64,000 nucleotides of DNA from Usnea hakonensis (taxonomy: Eukaryota > Ascomycota > Lecanoromycetes > Lecanorales > Parmeliaceae): assembly GCA_013423325.1 (NCBI GenBank), contig BLJB01000040.1, forward strand, positions 337,309 through 401,308, in the 5' to 3' direction. Under the pieces are notes generated by a model. It saw only the letters and a program-made list of their open reading frames with translations. It was not told the DNA's origin and made no database searches. The position numbers and the translations under genes are program-made. This document shows, in pieces, positions 1-11,187 of this stretch. Positions within the stretch are counted from its first letter, which is position 1. Each line of letters starts with the position of its first letter.

Positions 1-2802
1 CCGAGACGTATCCAAATGAGAGCTTCCTTATCGAAAATTCCAATTCAGTCGTTGGTCCAGTGCTATGGTACATGGCTCCAAAGTCGTCGATCTCCACTCG
101 AAGTAAGACTTCTGAGTCTTCGCGTAGATCGCTTTGTTCCACGGAATCCTGGGAACGTACGGCTCTTACAGGCAGTCCTTTCACCACGTCAAGGAATTTC
201 CAGCACATCTGCTTCACCGTCAACCTTACCAGGATGACCTCTCTTGGACGTGGTTGCGGGACACCTATCTTGTTCTTCTCCGAAGAGGAGAATGACCTTA
301 TGGCAGCCAATCTTTCCATAACCAGAACAATCAATTTGGCGAGGCCCATATCACTCAGAACTTGAATGCTACCTACATCTATTGAGGGCCGTCCACGAAG
401 ATGATGAGGGTCCGAGTCGTGATTTAAGAGCGGGGCTCCCTGGGCGGCAGCGTAACTGGTGTTCGAATTTGAGTCTGAGCTTCCAGAGAGTGTCTCACTC
501 GAAACAGCAGGCGATTGATGTTCGACTCCAATAGGGCTATCTATTGTCTTGAGTTTTTCTTGGGGAAACTCTATGGCAATGCGGTCAATCATGAGTATAC
601 GTTTCATCATGGTGAAAGGGCTTTTAAGGTTCGCCGAAGATGCTTGCGAGGCTTGAGAGGAACCATCTCCCTGACTGGAGAGTCCGGGGGTGGACAATGG
701 CTGAAACATTACATCTTTGAGCGGCTTTGAAGATGAGAAGTCATTTCCAGTTGGTGCTGGATGTGAGTTCGAAGGAATTGGTCGGCTATAGTCACCATGA
801 CGGCTTGCAGGTCCATTCTCATTCCCGGTTGCTGCGACCTGGCGTGAGATGCTGGTTGTTCTATCCTGCAGACTCGGAAAATCGCTTGGAATAGGCGAAT
901 ACCTATCGTCATAGCTACTGTCCGAGCTCGAGGTGCTCCAATGGCCAGGTATTGATGTGCCCTCGTCTGTTTGTAGAGCAGATATATGACTAATGGCACT
1001 CATATACATACTTTCTGCTTCCTCGTGACTGAACACTTTTGATTGTGTAAGGTCTTCAGAGACTGGAGTGCTAGTTGGACTTGGGGACTTTGAGGAAAGA
1101 GCTTCTGCGTTAGGATCCATTGCCCAGCCACCATCCTGGGGCTTGGCTGATGGTTCAGATGGCGACGTGGAAGCTTGACTTTCTATGTCGAACTTATGCC
1201 CCATTTGAGCCATTTGGGGGTTCCAAGAAGGGGGTGACGCTATGGGTAATGCATCGAAGGTGCCTGGAGGTGTCCGACAGCTTTCTCCCGAGACCATGTC
1301 GACAAAGTTGGGAGACACGATTGGCAAAGGGGAAGGGTTGGCTACATCCCCGTACAAGACTGATTTGGGAGAGTTTTCGGAGTTTACTTTTCCCCTATGC
1401 GGTTGTACAATGTCTCCGGAGGTGGCGTAGATCGAACCAGTCAGCGCGCTATTGTGGTACGGAATATCACCAAGATTCGAGGAACCCGAGGAAAGGATAG
1501 ATTCATTTTCCGCGCCAGAGCTCTTGGAATTCATAGTCTTTTGACAGAAGTCACTTACCATGAATGCTTCCAAATCCCGAGAACCTTGTTTGTCTAGACT
1601 CTGAAGGAGAGGGCTGGATTCTACCCTGCGTTCGGCCACGATACTTGAAACAGGAGACCCTATAGGCTTGCTACCTGATCTCATTAACGTGCTCGCATGG
1701 GTAGTGTCTGGAGACGACGGTCCGGTAGATCGAGCAACGTTCGCGAACAGCGAGGATTCAGAGATAAGCATAGTCTGAAAGTTGGTCAATGTGATTCGCC
1801 GGATCTCTCGTGTGACAGAGTTTGCAGCATCCTGAATACTGCCGCCTTGCTCCGCTACGTTTGGTGTTGCCAAGCGTGTCATGGCATTGAAAATCATGCT
1901 CTCTACGTGAATGCGAATTGTCAAAATATTCGACCTTCCTAAGGTGTCGCTGTTGGTAGAGCTTTCAGAAGCCATGTCAAACTTCATATCCAAGTCCATT
2001 TCCACATCTCTGACTTTCACCTGGACCCGGTCCCCAACACCCTTCAGAAAGTCTGCCAAAAACCCTGGAAGGGAGAGTTTGTTCGCAACCCCAAGGTCCG
2101 ACGATTCATCACTATCATCGGTAGGCACCAGGGACTGATCCAAGTACTGGGACTTTGCAACAGCATTTTGTAACTCAACTTGCTCCTCTTTTGGTTCATC
2201 TTGAAGGAATGACTTGGCTAGGTCGATGGTAGTTGGTAAGTACTCCGGAACGCCCGCACGGCCGTCACCACCTTTATGCGACAGTCTCGAGAAGCCACCA
2301 CCAGGATCGTGAACGTGGGACTGTGTATTTCTTGGTCTGTCTGCTCTGACACTCTTTGATGATTTTTCCGAACGATGTCTTTTGGGCGGCGAAGATTTGA
2401 GTTTCTCCACTCCGCATTGATCGTCGAGATTTGCACTCACGCGCACCTTCACTCCTTGCACTTCGACTACAATTCCGCTTGTGTAGAGGTCGGCAGGGAT
2501 CGTAAGCCGAAGAAACAGGATTTGGGCTGAGACAATAGCCACACTCCTTGGCAATTGTAGTAAATCGGCAAGTTTCTATTCACATTTGCTCAACGATTAT
2601 CTGAAGAGGCGGGAATAAAGGACTCGCATCGTATGCTCACCTTCGTATGTACACCCACATCCCTCAACTCGACTGTGCTCCTTTTACCCCACACTATATC
2701 CAACTTGTCCAGATCCAAAGCATCGGTGTCCAGTAGCTCTAGGCGCGAAAGAGCATATCGTAAGATCCGCTTCTGGAAAAAAGACGGAAGGAAAAAGGCC
2801 AT
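1..2802 (-). CDS. ATG2: Autophagy-related protein 2 (Atg2), N-terminal part, cut by window start
   Basis: Atg2 is a bridge-like lipid-transfer protein that feeds phospholipid from the ER to the growing autophagosome membrane. Exon 1 (2802-2641) encodes 54 residues starting [12 protein letters not shown] and containing [12 protein letters not shown] and [13 protein letters not shown], the chorein-type N-terminus typical of fungal Atg2. A 65-bp GT-AG intron (2640-2576) follows. Exon 2 begins at 2575 with KLADLLQLP and [17 protein letters not shown], again classic Atg2, and I followed this frame to base 1 without a stop. About 912 codons are visible, roughly the N-terminal 40% of a usual ~2,000-residue Atg2; the rest lies outside the window. 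The visible part looks intact. The upstream intergenic space (2803-3427) should hold its promoter. Identification is secure from the N-terminus. Confidence 0.95.
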
Positions 2803-3427
2803 GTTGCCGGCTACAAATCGTGAAAGATGACTATCGACATGTCATCGCCACAACCTGTCGATGCTCGACATGGAGTCGCAACCGTTGAGGAGGGCAGAGG
2901 TCGTGCTGCTTGCGTTCTGGTAAAGGCCTGTGATGACAGTTCATGTTGGGCAAATCGCCTGTCCCCTCAAATACAATAGATCTTGTGCCACCGAGGGTGT
3001 GTTAAGTTGATAAATCTTTGGCTTTGACACATGGCCCGCTGCCTGGTTGCTTTGCTGAATGTGACCACTGACCAAACCCCAATATCGTTAGTAAATTGGT
3101 GGGGTTCGGAGACCTTGTATGCTCTAATGTATGATTACCGTAATATTCATCTCTAAATACGCTAGCTCAAGAGATCACTGGATCAGATATCAAATTCCTC
3201 GTCTCGCATCTAACGCGTCTCTAATACGTTCTCCTAATCATAGTATGACCATGGCAAATAGAAAGAGAAAATCTACTCAATGAAACTCTTGTATGCTACC
3301 ATTCAATAGTGACTAACGCATGCAGTACAACATAACAGTGGATGGAATTTCAACGCCAGAGAGAATGTCATACTACCCTTTCGTGGTCAGACCCTACGCT
3401 TCGAAAAACTCATGTGCGTCTACGTAT
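2803..3427. other. Intergenic: ATG2 promoter side and 3' end of the deaminase gene
   Basis: About 625 bp between the ATG2 start codon and the stop codon of the upstream same-strand deaminase gene. I see no coding segment with recognisable similarity, no RNA gene and no repeat. It presumably holds the deaminase terminator and the ATG2 promoter. Confidence 0.6.
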
Positions 3428-5525
3428 CTAGTCTTCATCACCACCATAATCCAGAGCAAAGTCTAGCAGGATCCACTCGCAGAATTTGTTAAATTCCGCA
3501 TGCCATTCCCGAAGTCTCGAAGCCCGTATCCCTTCGCCGTAAACCCCTTTTTTGATGTCTTCAGTCCATGCCTTTGTTTCTTGGTCCTCATATGCAGCCC
3601 AACGTACACTATTCTCCGCGAGAGAACCAAGCCCAGCCTAATAGGTTTCAGGAGTCAGCAACTTTAAAGAGTAGGAATTGGAGTTACAAGACATGTTCTA
3701 GGAGTAGAAGGTTGCTCTTGGCCCCCAGTAGATTCTTTACGCGTGAAGCTCATTGCCAGAAAGAAAGAGTTGATTCCAGTGTGTACTCACTAGGCCAAGA
3801 TTCTCCCATCCCTGCAACGCCTGCCAAAAGTCATCCGTCACACCGTTTCCTCTTTGCCCCAAGATGGCTGGGTCATCATTTGAGAGAGCGCAGGGAACAC
3901 CTCGAGCCAGGAGAGCGGGTAAAGGATGTGCTTTAATGGAGCTTGTGAGGCGTAATATTTCGTTTGAAATGGGACATGACTCTACCATTATCTTTTTTGT
4001 CTTGACCATCTCCGTCAACAGTGGATGCTTGTATAACGAAAAGCCATGGCCGATCCTTCGGGTTCCGAGAAGTATGGCATCAAAGAGATTCTGATCTGTT
4101 TCATCGCCGTCTCCCAGACATTCGCCTGCATGAAAAAAAAAGGGACTATCGCGTGGTTTGATATCAGCGCTCCTTCTCCGAATACGAAAGGGGGTGATCG
4201 GACAGGACTCGAAAGCTACGAGATGTTTTGACATCCGAAACAGTGGCGTCCAGCCAAGATGCTTTTGGAGGAAAGAAGCAGCCCAAGAACACGTACATGT
4301 CAACCCCGTTCTCGAAGCAGCGCTTCCTGAACCAAAACAGTTCTGGTGTAAGATCTGCCAGCGATCTACCCATATCTTCTTGTCCAACAACATCATAACC
4401 GGCGATGAGCTCCGGGTAGGCTTTCTTTATGCGGATGCATTGCTTCATATGATCAACGATTCTCCTTTTGCCCCAAGATCGTATACTTGTCCATATGAAT
4501 CGATATCCCCAGAAATTCCTTCCCTTCTCGGTGGACTTGAACTTTTTCAGCTCTTCGCTGAAGACGCGCACAAGATCATCACAACTTTTTGAAGGCTCTT
4601 CACAGCCGTCCAATCTGAAGTCAATGGCGAATGTCAGTCGAAAATCTACCCACTTTAAGCCATCATCTACCAGATGCCGCAATAGACGTTGCATAGACGC
4701 CCGCAATATGGGCTCATAATACTCCAATGAGTCTAGAACTGGAAAGCAACTGTGGAAAGTCCTCCACACGGCGTCGAGTCCGTGGTGATGCTTGGTGGAT
4801 TCTTCCGGGGTGATGGTACACCTGCTTTTAAGCCATTGCTTAAAACCCTCTGTAGCACCGTTGGGAAAGCTTGCAGCAGCCATCTTCATGGACACAGGAT
4901 GAGATTTTTGGTATACTTCGCTCCAAATTGAGGAAGCGGTAGCTACTGATCCTTTAGAATAACGGAATGACACCTCACCATGCTCTCTCGCTGTTGGGCT
5001 ACACAACGGTTCTTGAGCCTGCATTACCATCCCTTCTGTCCCTAGCGCTTCATCAATGAGCCAGTCCACGTCAATCATAGCATCCTGATGCGCATGTAGC
5101 AAGGCTCCTTTAGGCATTTTCTTCACTATCTGCCAAGACTTCGTTTTCTCCATCGTATCGCGGGCAAGCGCGAACATCATACCTGGATATAGATCGACGC
5201 CTTGCTGCCGAGCAAGACCATCTTGAAAATCGCTGGTCCAAATAGTTTGACGTTCCTCGGCCAATATGCGAGATACTATGGCGCACGCTTCGGTAGCTAG
5301 TGGCGAAAGAGATTGCCGGAAAGCTGCGTCACTCCGCTGAGACTTTTCTTGATCTATGAGAGATTCCCGGCCTTGAAAATACTTTTGAATAAATTGGTCT
5401 TCAAATTGTGGGAGACCTTCTTCAACCTCCCAATCTGAAGAATCCGACTCGGCTTCAGATGGGCCAGCAGGCGCGGCCGCCATGTCTAAAGCGGAGAAAC
5501 GGTGGAGTATCGTACGAGGCCGCAA
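3428..5525 (-). CDS. Adenosine deaminase family protein (ADGF/CECR1-like)
   Basis: Predicted zinc-dependent purine nucleoside deaminase (adenosine to inosine). Three exons join in phase: 5525-4297, 4145-3791 and 3637-3428, giving 597 residues (583 if Met15 at 5483 is used). Introns are GTACGT...ATAG (4296-4146) and GTGAGT...TTAG (3790-3638). Visible family motifs are GALLHAHQDAM (zinc-ligand HxH near residue 145), IPFFFHAGECLGDGDETDQ created across intron 1, GTRRIGHGF, VESCPISNE and SNDDPAILG near the C-terminal part. GLAGLGSLAENSVRWAAYED spans intron 2. The long N-terminal extension and this motif set fit the ADGF/CECR1 branch rather than the short ADA branch. I see no clear signal peptide. 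The gene is divergent from a CNT nucleoside transporter at 6335, which fits a purine salvage role. The exact start is uncertain. Confidence 0.9.
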
Positions 5526-5556
5526 AAGATGATAAGCGGTACGCTCCCACCTGACA

Positions 5557-5713
5557 CTCAGTCCCTCAGACCTGCTAGCGCTAAGCCCCTTCGGGTTAGC
5601 GCCATCTGCTTCTGCCGCCGTTACGCTGCGTAGTCAGCGAACTAACCCGAAGGGGCTTAGATAACGGCCGCTAACCCGAAGGGGCTTAGCGCTAGCAGGT
5701 CTGAGGGACTGAG
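5557..5713. repeat. 157-bp foldback/MITE-like element with perfect 45-bp inverted arms
   Basis: The left arm 5557-5601 is the exact reverse complement of the right arm 5669-5713, over 45 bp. A further partial copy of the arm core (TAACCCGAAGGGGCTTAG) lies at 5643-5660, so the core is present three times. I find no convincing target-site duplication in the immediate flanks (GACA before, GCAAG after). The element lies 32 bp upstream of the 5525 deaminase ATG, so it may be transcribed in that gene's 5' leader and would fold into a long hairpin. Confidence 0.85.
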
Positions 5714-6334
5714 GCAAGACACTCAACCTTTCAGACGCAGAATTCGTAATGTATTGATAGAGAGTTCGCTCGTTGCAGTGTTGAAAGCGTTCATTTACGT
5801 AACTTACAGTGCCCAGATCGTCAAAACATGATATTACTTTATGTTGGGAAATTTATGAAAGTTGCCGAGATTGAAGTCTAGGTACGGAGTACCGTACGAG
5901 GGTACTCTGTACAACAGAGCCAAGATACATTAACTCCGTTTGTCACGTGTGGACGCTTATACCGCTCCCTAAAGTACCTTTTAAGGTACCTAGCTACCGA
6001 CCTGCTGAGGCTGCTCTAGACTGTTCTAATTCTCCGGAAATACTGCGCTAATGCATATAAGCTGCAGCATCATCATCAATGGATGAATGGAAACCCTCGC
6101 AAGGTACTGGTGTTGCGATAAGACTAGGTATGCACAGGTGAGATCAGCAGCTTCCACAGCCAATCGATCCTGCTGTAAAGCTCGAAATGCTTCTCATGCC
6201 CGAGGCATTCGAGGCATTAGTCGCGATCCTACATGTTGGTAGGAGCACTTGTATCCTACAAGAAGCTCTCTTGTCCCGGCGAATTTCCTCACTTGAGGTG
6301 TAGCTCTTCGTGATTTCCGTGCAAATCTGTTATT
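5714..6334. promoter_or_regulatory. Rest of the divergent promoter between deaminase and CNT transporter
   Basis: Non-coding stretch up to the CNT start codon. It contains a GTAC-rich block at 5881-5912 (GGTACGGAGTACCGTACGAG followed by GGTACTCTG). A related motif (CGTACGAGGGGTA) occurs twice in the promoter of the GT28 gene near 43.9 kb. No coding segment is supported. Confidence 0.5.
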
Positions 6335-9300
6335 ATGTCAACCCCACCGGATGCTCGAGACAATAATCCTTCTCCTAAGCAGAATGTGGTCAAGGATAGT
6401 CACGCCGCCCTCCAAGATTCCACCGAGCATCACCATGATCACGTGCGATACAATATCCAATCAAGGAAGAGTCAAGAGAACGACGTCACCCATTCCTATG
6501 ATGCAATCTTGGAGGGAACCACTATCCATCACCAGGATTCGCAAGACTGTGAACGTCACAGAAAGCGACATGCAGATATGAGCAAAGGGCTAGGGGTGGC
6601 TGTCGATCCTGAGCAAAATAACGTGGGCCTCGGTCGCTTTGAAGAAGATGCCCAAAGCCACACCTTCTCGACCTTTTATAGAAAATACCGCGTATTCTTT
6701 CACCTATTTATTTGGGCTGTCTTTACTGGGTGGTGGATCGCTGGCTTGCTACTCCATGGCATCCATGACTCACTGAGCTCGAACACCGGATGGCTCAAAC
6801 CGACCCTCGTTTGGCTTGCACTCACGTGCTTTTACGTTCCCATCCTTGTTATCGCAAAGCCTATACATTGGGCATGGGAGACAACAGGCGTGCGTTTTTC
6901 GAAGCTGCTGCCTGACCAATTCAAAATTCCACTGGCCGCTGTTCTGACTGTATCCGTTTTTGTGATTGGTGGATTTGTTAGCCCGGAAAGCGAAGACAAT
7001 ACACGCGACAACCGGGCAGTCTGTACGTTTCTCCGAGTCTCCATTTCCCTATATTCAAACAATCGTTGAGCCAGAAGACACGTCTCCAAAAAGCTCCATT
7101 TTTGGACGCATCCTAGACAGCCAATGAACCCACTCAAGCAAGCAAGACTGACTCCGAAATCGTGTTTCAGCTCTTTTCGGGCTAGCTGTTTTCATATTTG
7201 TACTCTACGCAACATCACGAAATCGAAAGGCCGTGAATTGGCATACTGTGATTGTAGGAATGCTAGTGCGTATTGTCTAAAGCACACTTGCCTCTTTGGT
7301 ACCAGCAGCTAGGAAGACGGAATCTTCTTCAGCAGCAAGAGTGGTCCAAATGCGCAGGTGACTCCCAGGAGAGATTAGTGCTGACCTAAATTCTTGTGTA
7401 GGTCCAGTTCATCATAGCCCTTTTTGTTCTGAGGTCAGACGTAGGATACGATATCTTCAACTTCATTTCGGAGCTTGCTCGAGACCTCCTAGGTTTTGCT
7501 AAGTACGTCCATTCCGGAGATGGCACTGCTGCTTTGGCACTGAAAGTGTCGGACAAGCGGTGTTTTGAGGACTTACTGGTCCTGATTAACGAGACTTGAC
7601 TTGCAGTTCAGGCCTCAGCATTGAAGAAAAATACTAATATCCAATTTTATGTAGTCAAGGAACAATATTTCTCACAACCGAAAGTGTCCCATCAACCCAC
7701 TGGTTAGCAAGTGTTTATCTCGACAAAAAAGGCAGGCAGCTGACTACCTTTAAGGTTCCTTGTTTCCACATTGCCTGTATGCAAATTTTTCCGAAGTCAT
7801 GGTCCCAATTTCGATCTTCTTTTAGTCGGTATATTCAGGGCACAAGAGGCTCTTTGTATCCTTACCGATAGTGTCACTGCTTGGAGTCTGTCTAAAGAGG
7901 ATCGCTGACTTCGTTGATAAATAGGCGGTCATATTTTTCGTTGCTCTTGTCCAGCTTTGCTTCTACAATGGGATTTTTCAATGGTTCATTCGCAAGTTCG
8001 TCGAGACCACTGAGCTAGACTTCGATGAACTGTTTAACAAAGCATCTAGATTTGCCGTGTTTTTCTTCTGGTCCATGCGAGTCTCCGGAGCGGAGGCAGT
8101 GGTTGCTGCAGCCTCGCCATTCATTGGGCAGGGCGAGTCTGCGATGCTCATCAAACCGTTCGTCGAACATCTTACTCAAGCCGAGCTACATCAAGTCATG
8201 TAGGTGTTTCCCCGTCTAGCTCTTCCAATCCATCATCAATTCCTCAACCTGGCCTGCAATTCAGATCGACCCTGTAGAGGTGAAATTGACCACTAGTCAA
8301 CTCTTGCAGGTGTTCCGGTTTCGCTACCATTGCTGGCTCTGTCCTCATCGCGTATATCTCACTAGGCGTCAACGCTCAAGCTCTCGTCAGCTCATGTAAG
8401 TCTGCTCGGAGAAACTTCTTTGAGTACCAAATAGTATCTTGAGTCACAGAAAGTTTCTCAACGAGTCTCGACTCCTGAGACTAACAATCTCCGGTCAAAC
8501 GCTTATTCCTAGACGTCATAGGTGTCATGTCAATTCCCGCCTCTCTTGCAATCTCGAAGCTACGCTACCCAGAGACAGAAGAGACTTTGACCACTGGTCG
8601 AATCGTGATACCCGATGAGGATGATCAGAAGGCTGCCAATTCTCTCCATGCCTTCGCTAACGGCGCCTGGCTAGGTCTCAAAATCGCGGGAATGATTCTT
8701 TCAACCCTTCTCTGTATAATAGCCCTGCTTGGATTAGCGAATGGACTTCTCACTTGGTGGGGAAGATATCTTAATATAAACGACCCGCCTCTCACCGTTG
8801 AGCTGATCGTGGGGTACATCTGCTGTACGTAGGATTCAAGCTCATGTTGCCTTTTTCGAACTAGATTTCATGACCTGGAAACTCGTTTTTAGACGCATTC
8901 CAAGACTCACCATACTCTCTCTCAAGCAAGCAATGCTGACTACAGAATCACAACCCAGACCCTATTGCGTTCCTTCTCGGCGTTCCCCGAAATGGTGGTA
9001 GGTACCCATTCCAGGGATGCTTTCTTGTTCAGCATGGCTACATGGATCGCAAGACATGTTGCTGGATAGAAACATCCTTCCAATGAGGCTCCCAAGTACG
9101 CGCAAATAGAAGCTAATTTTGAAGTTGTACAGACCTACTGAAAGTTGCCCAACTAATGTACGTTTTCTCGGAGTTCATTTTCCCTCCTTTGAGCATAATC
9201 ATAAGCCTGAGACATGCCTTGGGAGTATTCACTCTCCAGACGTGTTTCAAGCTTGTTCTATCTCTCCAGGAAAGCAGGACTAACTTCAAAATGACAATCA

Positions 9301-9614
9301 GCGGCACCAAGCTTGTTGCCAACGAATTCGTTGCTTACACAGCACTGCAAACAGATCCTGCCTATGCCGATCTTAGCTCTCGAAGTCGACTGATAGTTAC
9401 GTACGCGCTGTGTGGATTCGCGAACATTGGGAGTTTGGGCACTCAAATAGGGGTCTTGAGCCAGATTGCGCCTGGACGAGGCGGAGATGTCTCAAGAGTG
9501 GCGATCTCCGCGCTCATATCGGGGGCTCTGAGCACGTTCACGAGTGCGAGTATCGCCGGCTTGCTGGTCACAGACCAGGCAGCTTACTTTACGCCGAGTG
9601 CTTCAAGCTCATGA
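6335..9614 (+). CDS. Concentrative nucleoside transporter (CNT family)
   Basis: Membrane symporter predicted to import nucleosides with a cation (usually H+ in fungi). Eleven exons join in phase: 6335-7022, 7171-7265, 7402-7502, 7655-7702, 7755-7776, 7925-8199, 8310-8395, 8513-8824, 8959-8997, 9133-9157 and 9302-9614. The product is 667 residues. A polar N-terminal tail of about 110 residues precedes many membrane segments (for example [19 protein letters not shown]). Family hallmarks are [38 protein letters not shown] (made across the last intron) and [20 protein letters not shown] near the C-terminus. Exon 5 is only 22 bp and exon 10 only 25 bp; both are needed to keep the conserved helices ([17 protein letters not shown]). 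No broken frame was found. Its neighbour across the divergent promoter is an adenosine deaminase-type enzyme. Confidence 0.93.
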
Positions 9615-10077
9615 TTCTGTTGAGGTTCGGATAGGTAAATGCTGGGTTAGAACATGCAGAATGACTCTGATTAATGCGCACTCGAGTCGATGGAAAGATG
9701 ACCCTGATTATTGATCATAGGGACTTGTTGAGTTGGATGTGCAATTGATCTAAGAAGGAATAATGCCAATGTTTGATATTTCGATTAGAGTTCGAAAGTA
9801 GGCTCAGCAGTCAGGTTGCGGTCATATGATCGCTGTTTCTCTTTACTGAAGTCAATCGCAAGAATCGAACGCAAGGCCAAATTAGAATCAATGCTTCACT
9901 CTCCACTGCCGTCCGCATCATTCATGCTCAGGGATTACTTGAATCGCTTTCTTCGCCGTAAATGTATCAAGACCCATCCACGCAATGCAGAAACGATAAC
10001 ATCCTCTCTGTACTCGTCGAGTCTGCGTTCGATAGCATTGTCCCACAGATACGGAGTCGCCTTGGAATAATAGATCA
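9615..10077. other. Convergent intergenic region
   Basis: Shared 3' space between the CNT transporter (+) and the E2 gene (-). It contains only short ORFs without recognisable similarity. Confidence 0.5.
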
Positions 10078-10769
10078 CTACTCCTCATCCAGGTCTTGGT
10101 GACGCGCTAGAACTAGTCGCTTGAACTCATCCGGGTCTGAGTCCCACAGCTCCGCCGCTTGACCATTGAGAGGACTTGCACTGCACAGGAAGCCGTATTA
10201 GCGTCGCATCCCGCAATGTATGGTTAAGCAGATAAACGTACTTGTTTGGCTCCCCCAGCAAACTCTGCAAGCTCAGCAGCACGCTTTGGACGTTGTAGAC
10301 AGCACTCCACTTGTCCTTCAGGATATCCAGGCATATCCTTCCACTGAAATCGACGTTTGGGTGGAAGATAGGGGTCTTGAATAAAACCGTCGGTGGTGCG
10401 TAAGGATAAGACGATGGAAATTGAAAGGAGAGCTTGAAGGTAAGGGAAGCGTAGGGTGTATCAGAAGGGCCGGCGATCGTGGCAGTCCAGTTGAGAAGAT
10501 TTTCTGGAGAAGAGGGAAATGCTGAGATTCCAGGAGTGCTGGAAAGCATTAATTGCATCAACTCTGTTTGGAGACTGGAATTGTATCAGTGCGGTGTTAG
10601 AAGCTATGGTCAAGGCTTTGCTGAGAGGATCATGATTTCTAAGACTGTACCGTTTGGTTACGCTTTGCGTATCCTGACGACGAGACGTGGAAGAGAGCTT
10701 CGAAGCCTCATGTACAGAGAGCTGGCCTGGAGCGGAGTTCTGTGTATCCTCCATGGAAAAGTCTGCCAT
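10078..10769 (-). CDS. Ubiquitin-conjugating enzyme E2, UBE2C/UBC11 (APC/C) type
   Basis: E2 enzyme carrying ubiquitin as a thioester. The N-terminal extension and the sequence following SVTKR resemble the UBE2C/UbcH10-UBC11 class that works with the anaphase-promoting complex. Three exons join in phase: 10769-10651, 10574-10242 and 10180-10078, giving 184 residues. The UBC fold motif [20 protein letters not shown] is present, with the catalytic Cys at about residue 121. The C-terminus reads [13 protein letters not shown] followed by an acidic tail. The Ser/Gln-rich N-terminal extension of about 35 residues is typical of the class. It is divergent from CHK1 (11188) across 418 bp containing MCB-like boxes, which suggests cell-cycle-timed transcription. 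Assignment to UBC11 over another E2 rests on motif resemblance. Confidence 0.9.
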
Positions 10770-11097
10770 AGCTGTAGCTCTTCAGTCGATTTGCTTGGAT
10801 CGAATGTGCGTATGAGTGTTGCAGACTTGGCTTGTGATCTAAGCTGTGTTAGAAAAGATGTAGAGGGTATGTATGCTTTGGAAGACTGAGAGGGTAGTGT
10901 GGTTTGTGAAGATGTAGAAAAGGATTGAGTGGTAGGTTTTATTGTACTTTATGAAGAAAAGTGCATGGCATTGTTTACGATTCTCGTTGTTAGGCAACTA
11001 AGAGCGCGCTAAAAGATCTGCCGGAACAGGGATTCGTTTTTGTCGACCCTCGGACAAGTGGGGTACATGCAGCCAAGAAAAGCTCAATATACTACCA

Positions 11098-11155
11098 TCG
11101 CGTCAAGCACGCGACTTGATAATTAAGCACCACTGCTTTTGCGATGAATACGCGT
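11098..11155. promoter_or_regulatory. MCB-like box cluster between E2 and CHK1
   Basis: TCGCGT (11098-11103) and ACGCGA (11109-11114) form an inverted pair five bases apart. A perfect MluI cell-cycle box ACGCGT lies at 11150-11155, 33 bp upstream of the CHK1 ATG. MCB boxes are bound by MBF-type factors in yeasts and control G1/S genes. Binding here is inference. Confidence 0.5.
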
Positions 11156-11187
11156 AATATTCGTGGAAAGGACTACTACATGTAAAC

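Noticed and set aside
16..2436. Many ORFs of 60-126 codons on both strands
   Set aside because: They overlap a single uninterrupted minus-strand frame that continues recognisable Atg2 sequence; they are shadows.
9816..10070. 84-codon plus ORF between CNT and the E2 gene
   Set aside because: No recognisable motifs, and located in the convergent 3' space.
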